Of a stretch of 64,000 nucleotides of DNA, positions 33,046 to 42,177 are shown one piece after another. Position 1 is the stretch's first letter, and every line of letters begins with the position of its first letter. Source of the stretch: Prionace glauca (lineage: Eukaryota > Chordata > Chondrichthyes > Carcharhiniformes > Carcharhinidae); contig CM075729.1 of assembly GCA_037974335.1 (NCBI GenBank), positions 125,811,498 through 125,875,497 on the forward strand, in the 5' to 3' direction. Below the pieces are notes generated by a model, which made no database searches, was not told the DNA's origin, and was given only the letters and a program-made list of their open reading frames with translations. The position numbers and the translations under genes are program-made.

Positions 33046-33849
33046 CTAGAGGAAGATTGGAATGAAGAGCAGATGATCTACTCTCAGAAAATTCTTTGAG
33101 CAGTGAATATTGATGTGGACTTTAATCACCCACTTCTTCTGGGGCCGGACAGAGATTAAGCGAAGTTTTTAAATATTTGTTATTTCAGATGTAATCTGTA
33201 TTGTTCAGTTTCTTTCCAGGTACTTAGTTTAGTATAATGGACAAAGGAACAGGATTCGACTCAAATTCACTTACTGAAACATTAGTTAAGTTGACATATT
33301 AAATAGGAAAACTCGAAACGTTAACTCTTTCACTTCAATTCTCCAACGTTAACTCTCTAAGTTTTAACTTTAACTCTTTAATTTTAACTCTTTCATTAAA
33401 AATGAGTACTACCCTGACTTTTAAGCGAACAGCCCAGGTCAGTTCCTGGTGTAAATTCTTCCTCGGGGTTGTCAACTCCGAAGATATTCTTCATGGCACA
33501 CTTGTGATGGTGGAATTCGAGTTGTCACTGGAAGCAAAGGCTGAAACACTATTCTTTATCCCCAGACTCTCCCAATCTTCAAGTTCTCTGGGACTCAGCC
33601 AGCTATATCATCTGAAACCGATCACAATGTTTGATCGCGGCCAATTAAGTTATTTGTACACAACTCCATAATGTTTATCCCAAACTGCACGTAGGTCACA
33701 TCGCGTTAAGTATATATGGACATTGCGGGAAACCATGGTGACAAGAAGGCTAGCATAACTCAAACAACTTCCCTTATTTGGTCAACACAGAAAGTATCAG
33801 GTCACTTCATTGAAGTATGCAAAATTTAAAAGAAGGTTTTTGCGGTAGG
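33046..33849. other. Unassigned spacer
   Basis: Nothing recognised apart from an imperfect 'taactctttaattttaactc' low-complexity patch at 33315-33400. Confidence 0.35.
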
Positions 33850-34134
33850 CACTCAGAGGTTGTTTCTCTTGCTGGGGAATCTAGAGGGGGGAGCAGTCTC
33901 AGGATAGAGGGGGGATTGTTAAGGCAGGAAATGAAGCTATCTTGTCACTCAGCTGGATGGGTATCTTTGGGACTCTCTGTCGCCATCTCTCGGTGGTACA
34001 AAGGTAATCAAAGGATATGGGGATAGGCAAGAAACTGGAGGTGAGGCCGAAGAATCATGGTCATATTCAAAAGTGGAGTGGGCTTGAGGGGCCATATTGT
34101 CTGCAGCTGCTCTGATTCCTTATGCTCTTGTGTT
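33850..34134 (+). repeat. CR1 3' fragment
   Basis: 'gggggagcagtctcaggatagagggggg' and 'caaaggatatggggataggcaagaaac' to 'gggcttgaggggccatattgtctgc' mirror the 3' part of CR1 copies here. It ends where the LTR fossil starts. Confidence 0.55.
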
Positions 34135-34542
34135 TGTTATCAGAGTGTCCTGGTACAAAGGACCCAGAGACTCAACATACGGCTACTGTAAACAATTAGA
34201 AAGACAAAAGGCATGTTTGACTTTATTGCATTTGGAATTAGAATACTAGAGCAGAAACTGTTGCTCTGGTGAGAACACAGTGGCAGCAATGTGTTTACAT
34301 AAAGGTTTAACAAATGGGATATGCTAATGTATGATTATGCAGTGGTGACTCTAATTAGTCATGGGCTAGACACTGGAAAGCGAAGTTGGAATCATGCCTA
34401 GGAGTGACATGTATATCCCATAACTTGTTTAAATGTAGTATTAATAAACAAGAGATAACCAGGTAACAGAGGATGTCTGCGCACTGTCTAAGCAGCAAGC
34501 CTCACGCCTTGAGTCCAAGACAGAATGACCAATCTCATAACA
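34135..34542 (+). mobile_element. LTR-retroelement fossil: single LTR, family unassigned
   Basis: About 408 bp beginning TGTTATCAGA and ending TCATAACA, that is, TG...CA with a matching six-base inverted end. A primer-binding-site-like stretch (tggtggcagccatgg) starts immediately after. No recognisable gag or pol frame follows, so it is a solo LTR or an LTR with a decayed leader. Broken and old; it may be a Ty3/Gypsy relative but this is not shown. Confidence 0.45.
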
Positions 34543-35054
34543 TGGTGGCAGCCATGGATACATCAATGTAAAGTAAAAACACATCTGCGTTACTAAACGA
34601 ACGTCAAAGTGAAGGGAGCTTTGAAATCAGCTGGATAAGTTTCTGAAGTAGAAGGAGGCACTATGCAGAGAAGTAACGATGACAGTAACCACTGAGCACC
34701 CTTTCTTGGGGAAGTATGTAATGTTCATTCCGATTGTTGGTTAGTGACAGACCAAGTTCAAGGCTTCAACAAAACTTTGCAAAACTTTGGAGCGGCTGTT
34801 AACATACAAGCGGTTGAATTCGACTGGCTGGTGACACTTATCCCTCAGGCATAATTTACAAGTTCCAGGCAGTACTGATCTTCCAATAAAAGGCACGATC
34901 ATTGCTGCTCTGAGACTAAGATATTGGTGTTATTCAGAACCAGTGTTGAGTGGCTAGGTTTGATTACTTCAAGGAATTACAGACAAATCAACTGATGTTC
35001 GCCATTTAGGCCACTCATTGCCATTCATGTACAATTTATTTTTTAATTTATACC
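34543..35054. other. Unassigned, possibly remains of the LTR element's interior
   Basis: No frame with a recognisable domain. Confidence 0.25.
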
Positions 35055-35140
35055 TGTGAAAGTTTATTTATTAATGTCATAAGCAGGCTTACATTAACAC
35101 TGCCATGATTTAACTGTGAAAATCCCCTAGTCGCCACACT
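35055..35140 (-). repeat. SINE-B tail fragment
   Basis: 'aagcaggcttacattaacactgcc' and 'gtgaaaatcccctagtcgcc' are the SINE-B tail in reverse. Confidence 0.7.
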
Positions 35141-35143
35141 AGG

Positions 35144-35345
35144 GCGGCACCGTGGCATACTGGTTTGCACTACCGTCTCACAATACCATTCGATTCTCCG
35201 CTTGGGTCACTGTCTGTGTGGAGTTTGCACATTATCACCATGTCTGAGTGGGTTTCCTCCAGGGACTCCGGTTTCCTCCCACAGTCGGAAAGTTAGATGC
35301 AATGGCCGTGTTATATTCTCCCTCAGCGTAGCCGAACAGGCGCGA
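35144..35345 (+). repeat. SINE-B, short
   Basis: The head 'ggcggcaccgtggcatac', core and 'tctccctcagcgtagccgaacagg' are present. The tail is cut by the next inverted tail. Confidence 0.7.
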
Positions 35346-35432
35346 AAGTTAAAGTTTATTTATTATTGTCACGAGTAGGCTTGCAGTAACACTGCAATGA
35401 CGTTTTTACGAAAAACCCCTAGTGGTCACCTT
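35346..35432 (-). repeat. SINE-B tail fragment
   Basis: 'gtcacgagtaggcttgcagtaacactgcaatg' reads as a SINE-B tail in reverse. Confidence 0.7.
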
Positions 35433-35712
35433 AGGGTGGCACAGTGCCAGGGGCCCCGGGTTCGATTCCCAGCTTGGGTCACAGCCTGTGCGGAGTTTGC
35501 ATGTTCTCGCCAAGTCCGCGCGGCTTTCCTCTGGGTGCTCCAGTTTCCTCCCACAGTCTGAAAGACGTGCTGGTTAGGTGCATTGGCCGTGTTAAATTCT
35601 TCATTCCGTGTATCCCGACAGGCGCTAGAGGGCGACAACTCGGGGCTTTTCAAAGTAACTTCAGTCCAGTGCGAATGTAAGTCTTCTTGTGACACTAATA
35701 AATAAACTTTAA
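35433..35712 (+). repeat. SINE-B
   Basis: B-box-like 'gggttcgattcccagcttgg', core and tail 'actaataaataaactttaac'. Confidence 0.8.
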
Positions 35713-36242
35713 CTCCAGCACCTGTTTGGGTACACTGAGAGAGAAGTTAGGATGGCCACTGTACCGAACCAGCATGTCTTTTGGACTGCTGGAGGGAACG
35801 CACGCCGACACGGGAGAATGCACAGACTCCGTATAGACAGTGACCCAAGGCGGCACGGTAGCACAGTGGTTAGCACTGCTGCTTCACAGCTCCAGGGTCC
35901 TGGGTTCGATTCCCGGCTCGGGTCACTGCCTGTGTGGAGTTTGCACATTCTCCTCGTGTCTGCGTGGGTTTTCTCCGGGTGCTCCGGTTTCCTCCCACAG
36001 TCCAAAGATGTGCGGGTTAGGTTCATTGGCTATGCTAAAAATTGCCCCTTAGTGTCCTGGGATGTGTAGGTTAGAGGGATTAACAGGGATATGGGGATAG
36101 GGTCTGGGTGGGATTGTGTTCGGTGCAGACTCGATGGGCCGAAGGGCCTGTTTCTGCACTGTAGGCTTCTATGTTCTATGTTCAAGTCGGGAATAACCCT
36201 AGCCACTGTAAGTTAGCAGTGCTAACCACTGTGTCACCACTT
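35713..36242 (-). repeat. SINE-B interrupted by SINE-A
   Basis: The reverse-oriented SINE-B runs from 35713 to 35849 and resumes at 36183 ('caagtcgggaataaccc...ggttagcactgctaac' in reverse), ending near 36242. Confidence 0.7.
35850..36182 (+). repeat. SINE-A, full length, well preserved
   Basis: Starts gcggcacggtagcacagtgg and ends 'ctgcactgtaggcttctatg' with a short (TTCTATG)-type tail. A short 'ccaag/caag' repeat flanks the insertion. It is nearly the same sequence as 13481-13815. Confidence 0.9.
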
Positions 36243-36334
36243 CAAAATTCAGCCTTCAGAAGGTGAAAAGCGCACTGTGGTAAACACTGCTGCTTTGCAT
36301 AGACGAGAGTTTCCGACATGCCTTCCTCCTTAAA

Positions 36335-36830
36335 TTAGCACAAAAGAACAATGGAAAGAACGGCACAGGAACAGGCTCCTTGACCCTTCAAGCTCCGATC
36401 ATGATTGCTGAACTAAACTAAATAGAACTCTTCTGCCTTTACTCGGTCCGTATCTCTCTATTCCCTCTCTATTCCTTTACCCATCCAGATGCCTCTTAAA
36501 TGTTACTGATGTGTCTGCTTCCACCACCTCCTCTGGCAGCACGTTCCAGACACCCATCGGTGCCTGCGGGAAAAACCTCCCCCGCACATCTCCCTTAAAC
36601 TTTCTCCTTCTCCCCCTGAACCTGTGCCCCTTTGTAATTGACACTTGGAAAAAGAGTGTGACTATTCACTCTGCACACTCTTCTCATAATTTGTAGACCT
36701 CTATCGGATCTCTCCTCAGCCTCCGTCTTTCCAGTGAAAATAATCCTAACTTATGCAACCTCTTCTCATTTCCAACACCCTCGAGACCAGGCAACATCCT
36801 GATGAATTAAGGAGATGATTTATTCCAAAA
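36335..36830 (-). repeat. CR1-c-like 3' fragment
   Basis: UTR 'gaacaatggaaagaacggcacaggaacaggctccttgaccc'; reverse coding 'ccaccacctcctctggcagcacg' and 'cctcagcctccgtctttccag'; truncated at 36830. Confidence 0.75.
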
Positions 36831-37086
36831 TTTGATAAGAAGGGCGATCAGATCACCCAGGTTGTGAAGAATACAAGCGATACTGCAGTATCACTAATGT
36901 TCAATTTTACTGAGCCATTGCTATTGGTTTCGATTGAAAAGTTTCTTTCTCATATCACAAGTACAATGCGGAGAAACTAATGTTACTTAAAACCCCGACG
37001 GTTTATGCAAATACCCACTGTAAGCATGTTCTGATATTTAGTTCGGATTGGGTTTCATCCCTAACAGCACTCTGGATGTGCCTACA
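36831..37086. other. Unassigned spacer
   Basis: Nothing recognised. Confidence 0.35.
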
Positions 37087-37192
37087 CCTCAGAGACTTCC
37101 GAGGTTCAAAAGAGCAGCTCACCAGCACCTTCTGAAGGGCAATTAGGGATGGACAATAAATGTTGGTCCCTATCCCGTAAACAAATTAAAAC
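37087..37192 (+). repeat. SINE-C tail fragment
   Basis: 'gagcagctcaccagcaccttctgaagggcaattagggatgg' and 'caataaatgttgg' match the SINE-C tail. Confidence 0.65.
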
Positions 37193-37269
37193 AAATGAAC
37201 CGTTTCGCTATTCCATGATATGCTGAAAAAAAAATCCATAGCTTCATTCACAGCAACATACTTGCAGTG

Positions 37270-37785
37270 TATGACTCACTTTGCACTGTTGACTCACAGC
37301 ACCAGGAACACGAGTTCGGTTCCAGCCTTGGGTGACTGTGTGGGATGTGCACGTTCTCCCCGTGTCTTCGTGTGTTCCCTCCAGTGGTCCCGCTTCCTCC
37401 TACGGTCCAAATATATGCTGGTTAGGTGGATTTGCCCCGTTAAATTGTCCCTTCGTGTCAAAAGAGGTGTAGGTCATGCAGATTATCTGTGCTAAATTGC
37501 CACTTAGTGTCCAAAGATGTACAGGTTAGGTGGATTGGCCATGCTAAATTATCCCGTAGTGTCCAAATATGTTCAGGTTACGTGGATTGACCATATTAAA
37601 TTGCCTCTTAGTGTCTAAAGATGTGTAGGTTAGGGGAATCAGCGTGGCTAAGTAAATGGAGTTACAGAGATTGGATGGGGGAGGGTGCGACCTGAATAAG
37701 ATGCTCTGTCGGAGGGTTGGTGCAGACTTGACGGGCCGAATGAGCCTCCTTCTACACTGTAGCGATTCTATGAATAGGGTTATGC
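37270..37785 (+). repeat. SINE-A with a five-fold internal 52-bp tandem expansion
   Basis: A normal head and core lead into a block 'tccaaa...gttaggtggattggcc...taaattg...gtg' that starts at 37406, 37458, 37510, 37562 and 37614, exactly 52 bases apart. The SINE then ends normally with 'cgggccgaatgagcctccttctacactgtagcgattctatg'. Confidence 0.88.
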
Positions 37786-37886
37786 AAAAGTTAGTGATAT
37801 TATAAAAAGGAGATTCTCTTCCTGGCTGTTGCCGAAAAAAAACACATTTAAAGCAATCTTTCGCTAATGGTCGCCATACAATCATT

Positions 37887-38240
37887 ATGAGTGTCGTTTT
37901 CCAGTGGCCAGTTGACATTCATCGTGGAAATTGGACACAGTTAGCTGGTAAACTGATCAGTATGTTTCCCCAATTCGGCGTTGTCGATTACGTTCAGGGC
38001 AGAAAATCTCAATTTGAATTCGTAATCGGTTGCACGAAAGGTTTTGTAGTTCCAGTAAGTCAGCACTCTGTCGCCTTCGACACTGAAGTTCAGTTTAAGC
38101 CTACAGCGCTGAGCCGAAAGACCCAACTGAGTCTCAACTTTGCGAGTGTCAACATTGCCCTGTACTAAGCGGCACAAGTAACAGCTGGAGCTAAAATGCC
38201 TTGCTGGAGAGGACTCGCAGAGAATGCAGTCTCTATACAC
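37887..38240 (-). pseudogene. Possible Ig-domain exon relic (SLAM/CD2-like?)
   Basis: The minus-strand frame contains LKLNFSVEGDRVLTYWNYKT followed by YEFKLRFSALNVIDNAELGK. A W-x-YKT strand followed by a GKHTDQFT-like strand resembles the membrane-distal V domain of SLAM/CD2-family receptors. The second disulphide cysteine and the DxGxYxC motif are not found in frame, so if real the exon is decayed. The strand is the same as the NKp30-like exons. The call is tentative; a chance frame is possible. Confidence 0.3.
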
Positions 38241-38242
38241 AT

Positions 38243-38364
38243 CCTACAACCTTACCAGTCTGAAAATGCTCAATCTAGTCTGACGTCGGAAAGCTAAGCA
38301 GACTCAGGCCTAGTTAGTACTTGGATGGGAGACTTTCTGGGAATCCCAGGTGTAGAAAGCTTTT
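38243..38364 (+). ncRNA. 5S rRNA-derived sequence joined to a SINE
   Basis: About 120 bp aligns along the whole 5S rRNA. The internal promoter boxes are recognisable: aagctaagcag (38291-38301) and ttggatgggagac (38321-38333). It ends in a 'gctttt' T-run like a 5S terminator. Changes in the 5' third and the IE box make it a pseudogene or a 5S-type SINE head, not a functional rRNA gene. The tRNA-like head of a SINE-A starts immediately afterwards. Confidence 0.8.
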
Positions 38365-38662
38365 GGTGGCACAGTGGTTAGCACGGATGCCACACAGCAC
38401 CAGGGACCTGGGTTTGATTCTCACTTGGGCCACTGTCTGTGTGGAGTTTGCACTTTCTCCCTGTGTATGCAGACGTTTGCTGCGGTTTCCTCCCGTACTC
38501 CAAGGGTGTGCGGGTTAGGTGAATTAGCCATGCCAAATTGCCCCTTGGGAGGGGAGGGAGGTTAGTTAGGACAAATGCGTGAGGTTATGGGGATATAACC
38601 TGGGTGAGATTGTGGGCTGTGCAGATTCGATGGGCCAAATGACATCCTTCTGCACTGTAAGG
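38365..38662 (+). repeat. SINE-A directly after the 5S sequence
   Basis: 'ggtggcacagtggttagcac' opens the head; core and tail 'gatgggccaaatgacatccttctgcactgtaagg' follow. It could be one 5S-tRNA composite or a chance junction. Confidence 0.8.
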
Positions 38663-38665
38663 ATA

Positions 38666-39115
38666 TGAGAACATAAGAAATAGGAGCAGGAGTAGGCCAT
38701 CTAGCCCTTCGAGCCTGCCCCGCCATTCAATAAGACCATGGCTGATCTGAAGTGGATCATTTCACTTTCCCGCTTTCTACTCATAACCCTTAATTCCCTT
38801 GTCTATCAGAAACCTATCTACCCGCGACTTAAATATATTCAGCGAGGTAGCCTCCACCACTTCAATGGGCAGAGAATTCCAGAGACACATCACCCTTTGA
38901 GAGAAGAAGTTCCTCCTCAACTCCGATCTAAACTGCACCACCACCTCCCCCCCGCCCCCCCCCCCCCCCTTATTTTGAGGCTGTGCCCTCTAGTTCTGCT
39001 ATCCTTTCTACGCGGGAAGAATCTCTCTACCTCTACCCTATCTATCCCCTTCATTATCTTATATGCCTCTATAAGATCCCCAATATGTCTCTATAAGATC
39101 CCCAAGATTATATCC
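38666..39115 (-). repeat. CR1-b 3' end
   Basis: Tail 'gagaacataagaaatagg', UTR 'agcctgccccgccattcaata' and C-terminal coding up to 39115, with a long C-run at 38950-38970. Truncated. Confidence 0.85.
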
Positions 39116-39504
39116 CTGTAGATTCTACGATTTAAATAGCCTGCATGTGGGGATCACTGAAATCAAGGTCTATTTCGCATTACCGTTCCCAATACAAAAA
39201 AAGAACAAATTACCATCGCTGAATATGAAGAAGGAAGAAAATAGCTTGATTAAGAGATAAGGTGAGAACAGAGAGACTGGTCCAATTTTGGAGACAGAAT
39301 TGATAAACATGACCTGGTGTTGATCATGGCTGCATGTGTAAGGAAAGTCACGAGAGGTAGTAGTCAAGTTGACGATTGATTTGTATTAGGAATTTAAATG
39401 TTTGCATTCTTGTGGGCGGATGACCAGTGAATAAGGACGTCATCTATCCTTTAGTGATAACGGATAAGATGATCATTTGCAACCAGTGTGGGTGTTGCAT
39501 ACTT
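39116..39504. other. Unassigned spacer
   Basis: Nothing recognised. Confidence 0.35.
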
Positions 39505-39770
39505 TCTTAATTCATTCGTGAACGTGGGCGTCATTGGCTAGACAGCATTTATTTTCCATCCCTTGTTGCCCGGGGGCAGTTGAGAGTCAACCACATTGCT
39601 GTGGCTCTGGAGTCACATGTAGGCCAGACCTGGTAAGGATTTCCTTCCCGAAAGGACCTAAATAAACCACATGGACAATCGACAATGGTTCCATGGTCAT
39701 CAGTAGGTTCTTTATTCCAGCTTTTTTGAAAACTAGTGTGAAATTCCAGGATTCGAAGCATCATCCGCAG
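39505..39770 (-). repeat. SINE-C
   Basis: Reverse of the SINE-C tail and core: 'gggggcagttgagagtcaaccac', 'ctggagtcacatgtaggccagacc', 'ggacaatcgacaatggttccatggtcatcag'. Confidence 0.7.
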
Positions 39771-40300
39771 AACATTAGTTGAGCTTCATGGATGGGTAGT
39801 CGAGAGATAACACCAGTAGGCGGTCGCCACCCTATATCTCACTCTTACCTCGGCCCCATCCTATAGAAAGCACTGGGCTAGCACATCCGTTTGATTGTAG
39901 ACGGTGGACTAATTTTGCCAGCTATGCGGCTCGACCACAAGTTGTACATCTCTTTCAAAGTTCCTTACCTACTGCAATCTACTTGCCAGAGCTCTAAGAA
40001 ACACGAACTTTAGATGTTATTTGTCTCGATCCATTCTGATCATTTGTATTATCATGTTCCCTTAAATCTAGAATCTTATGACTTAGTCTAACTTCAGAGT
40101 AATGGCGATTAATCATATTACAAATCAAGAGTGAGAGTTAAAATATGGTACGTACCTCTTTTACTGTTTGGGCTCCATTTCTTTTACCTATAAAATGTAT
40201 TAAATAGATTAGAGATTTTAAAACTGGAACATAACTCGCAATCCGAATATGACAGCCAGTAGTAAATTCAAACTTTCAGACCGAAATAAATTTCTTCATT
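39771..40300. other. Unassigned spacer
   Basis: Nothing recognised. Confidence 0.35.
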
Positions 40301-40592
40301 ATCATAGAATACCAAGAGTGCAGAAGGAGACCATTCGGCCCATCGAATCTGCACCGACCACAATCCCACCAGCCCCATTCCTGTAGCCCCATGCATTTAC
40401 CCTGCGAGTCTCCATGATACTAAGGGGCAACTCAGTATGACCATTCACGTCTTTGGACTGTGGGAACAAACTGGAGCACCTGGAGGAAATCCACACAGAC
40501 ACCGTGAGAATGTACAAACTCCACACAGACAGTGACTCAAGGCGGGATGTGAACCCGGGTCCCTGGCGCTGTGAGGTAGCAATGCCACCGCG
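40301..40592 (-). repeat. SINE-A
   Basis: Tail complement 'catagaataccaagagtgcagaaggagaccattcgg', core complement and head complement ending 'gccaccgcgcc'. Confidence 0.82.
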
Positions 40593-41120
40593 CCGGGTCA
40601 GTTTAATTTTTAATTTTACAAATCATATTATTTCTAACTCAGCGTTATTAATCTTGTAATGTGTTTTATTTTAATTTGGATCATTTAAGAGTAAGATGGC
40701 CTTTGGAGCAATTATTTAAATTTAAACTAACGAGGTTTTCTAAGTTGAGCAACATAGTTTTTAATATTTTGCAACTTCGATCACCACGCTGTAATTTTAT
40801 GAATTCTGAAAATAACATCTAATGCAATGTAGTGCCGCAGTGACGATTTTTCATTGCTGCAGTTCGGACAGCCTCGTACTTTTCATTCTCCTGTTGTTCC
40901 CCGTTCCATCTCTACTCCACTCTGCTCCTCTTCCTACTTTAAAACCATCCTTTTTCAAATTAGTATATTGCAAGCAACGCCTAACATGTTCACGTGTGTT
41001 TCGTTATTACTTTTTGCCTGAAGTATTGACAATAGCGTCAACTTTATTTTATTCGCCCTTGTTGGTCACCAGGACTAAACATTTAGAGACCCTCCTGCTC
41101 TTAGAGCTTCGCAGGAAAAA
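40593..41120. other. Unassigned spacer
   Basis: No supported exon; an open frame at 40822-41127 (+) has no recognisable domain. Confidence 0.35.
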
Positions 41121-41252
41121 GTCTTAAAGGTGCAGACAATGTGAGTGGAGATGGCATTTAGCATAGGTTAAAGTGGTGTGTATTGTCTCCAGACCGGACA
41201 GAAAGTGAGTTGTTGCAAGTTCAGGCAAGTCATGGAGGTTACAGATAGCGCA

Positions 41253-41630
41253 ACATAGAACATAGAACATAGAACATTACAGCGCAGAACAGGCCCTTCG
41301 GCCCACGATGTTGCGCTGACCAGTTTTTTAAAAAAAACACTGACCCACTAATCGATACCAATCCCTTTTCGTCCATAAACCTATCCACAGATCTCTTAAA
41401 CGCCCCCAAACTAGGCGCATTTACAATTGCAGCAGGCAGGGCATTCCAGTCCCTCACCACCCTCTGGGTAAAGAACCAACCCCTGACATCCGTCCTATAA
41501 CTAACCCCCCCCCCCCGTTAATTTAAAGCCATGCCCCCTCGTGCTAGCTTTCTCCATCCGAGGAAAAAGGCTATCACTATCCACCCTATCTAAACCTCTA
41601 ATCATCTTATATGTTTCATATGAACCCAAG
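41253..41630 (-). repeat. CR1-c 3' end nested in the Penelope palindrome
   Basis: (ACATAGA)n tail, UTR 'gaacaggcccttcggcccacgatgttgcgctgacc', coding RDWNALPAAIVNAPSLGAFK on the minus strand, C-run at 41507-41515. Confidence 0.8.
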
Positions 41631-42045
41631 ATCCCGGTTGTTCCCTTCCTGTTGGTGAGCACTTCAACGGTCACGGGCATTTGGCCTCTGATCTTCGAGT
41701 AAACGTTTTCCAAGGCAGCCTTCACGACATACAACAGCCCAGAGTCGCTGAGCAGAAACTGATAGCCAAGTTCCGCACACATGAGGGTGGCCTCAACCAG
41801 GATCTTGGGTTCATGTCGCACTATCTGTAACCCCCATGACTTGCCTGAATTTGCAACATCTCACTTACTGTCCTGTCTGGAGACAATACACATCTCTTTA
41901 ACCTGTGCTTAATGCTATCTCCACTCACACTGTCTGCGCCTTTAAGACTTGAATAGCAGATTAGCTGTATAGGCTCACATTCTAATCAGTATTCTGTAAA
42001 TTATGTGTGCCTTTATAAGCCCTGCTTGTGATCAGAGCCCACCAC

Positions 42046-42082
42046 TCACCTGACGAAGGAACAGTGGTCCGAAAGCTAGTGA
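42046..42082 (+). ncRNA. Hammerhead-ribozyme-like motif in the Penelope tail
   Basis: The core CTGACGA (42050-42056) is followed by a GGA...TCC stem and GAAA (42071-42074). 'AGCTA' then provides a minimal helix III with the cleavage-site A. Flanking TCAC (42046-42049) and GTGA (42079-42082) can form helix I. Penelope-like elements are known to carry hammerheads of this reduced form. Activity is not shown. Confidence 0.6.
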
Positions 42083-42177
42083 AGTTTACTATCAAATAAA
42101 CCTGTTGACTTTAGCCTGGTGTTGAGACTTCTTACTGTGTTTACCCCAGTCCAACGCCGGCATCTCCACATCATGAC

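Larger units (their letters stand above)
41121..42177. mobile_element. Penelope-like element with inverted 3' ends, interrupted by a CR1-c 3' end
   Basis: 41121-41252 is the Penelope 3' UTR in minus orientation ('gtattgtctccagaccgg', 'caggcaagtcatggaggttacag'). 41632-42177 is the same region in plus orientation, from the end of the GIY-YIG-side coding sequence (cactatctgtaaccccc) through the tail. Together they form a split palindrome like the one at 53.9 kb. A CR1-c 3' end sits in the middle. Confidence 0.78.

Noticed and set aside
34543-35054. Coding interior of an LTR element after the fossil LTR
   Set aside because: Beyond a primer-site-like stretch nothing with a recognisable gag or pol signature is present, so no interior is annotated.
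38243-38364. A functional 5S rRNA gene
   Set aside because: Several changes in the 5' part and the intermediate element, a single copy, and an immediate junction with a SINE argue against function.
40822-41127. A 101-codon plus-strand frame
   Set aside because: No recognisable domain, no splice context and low-complexity Ser/Leu/Pro composition; treated as chance.
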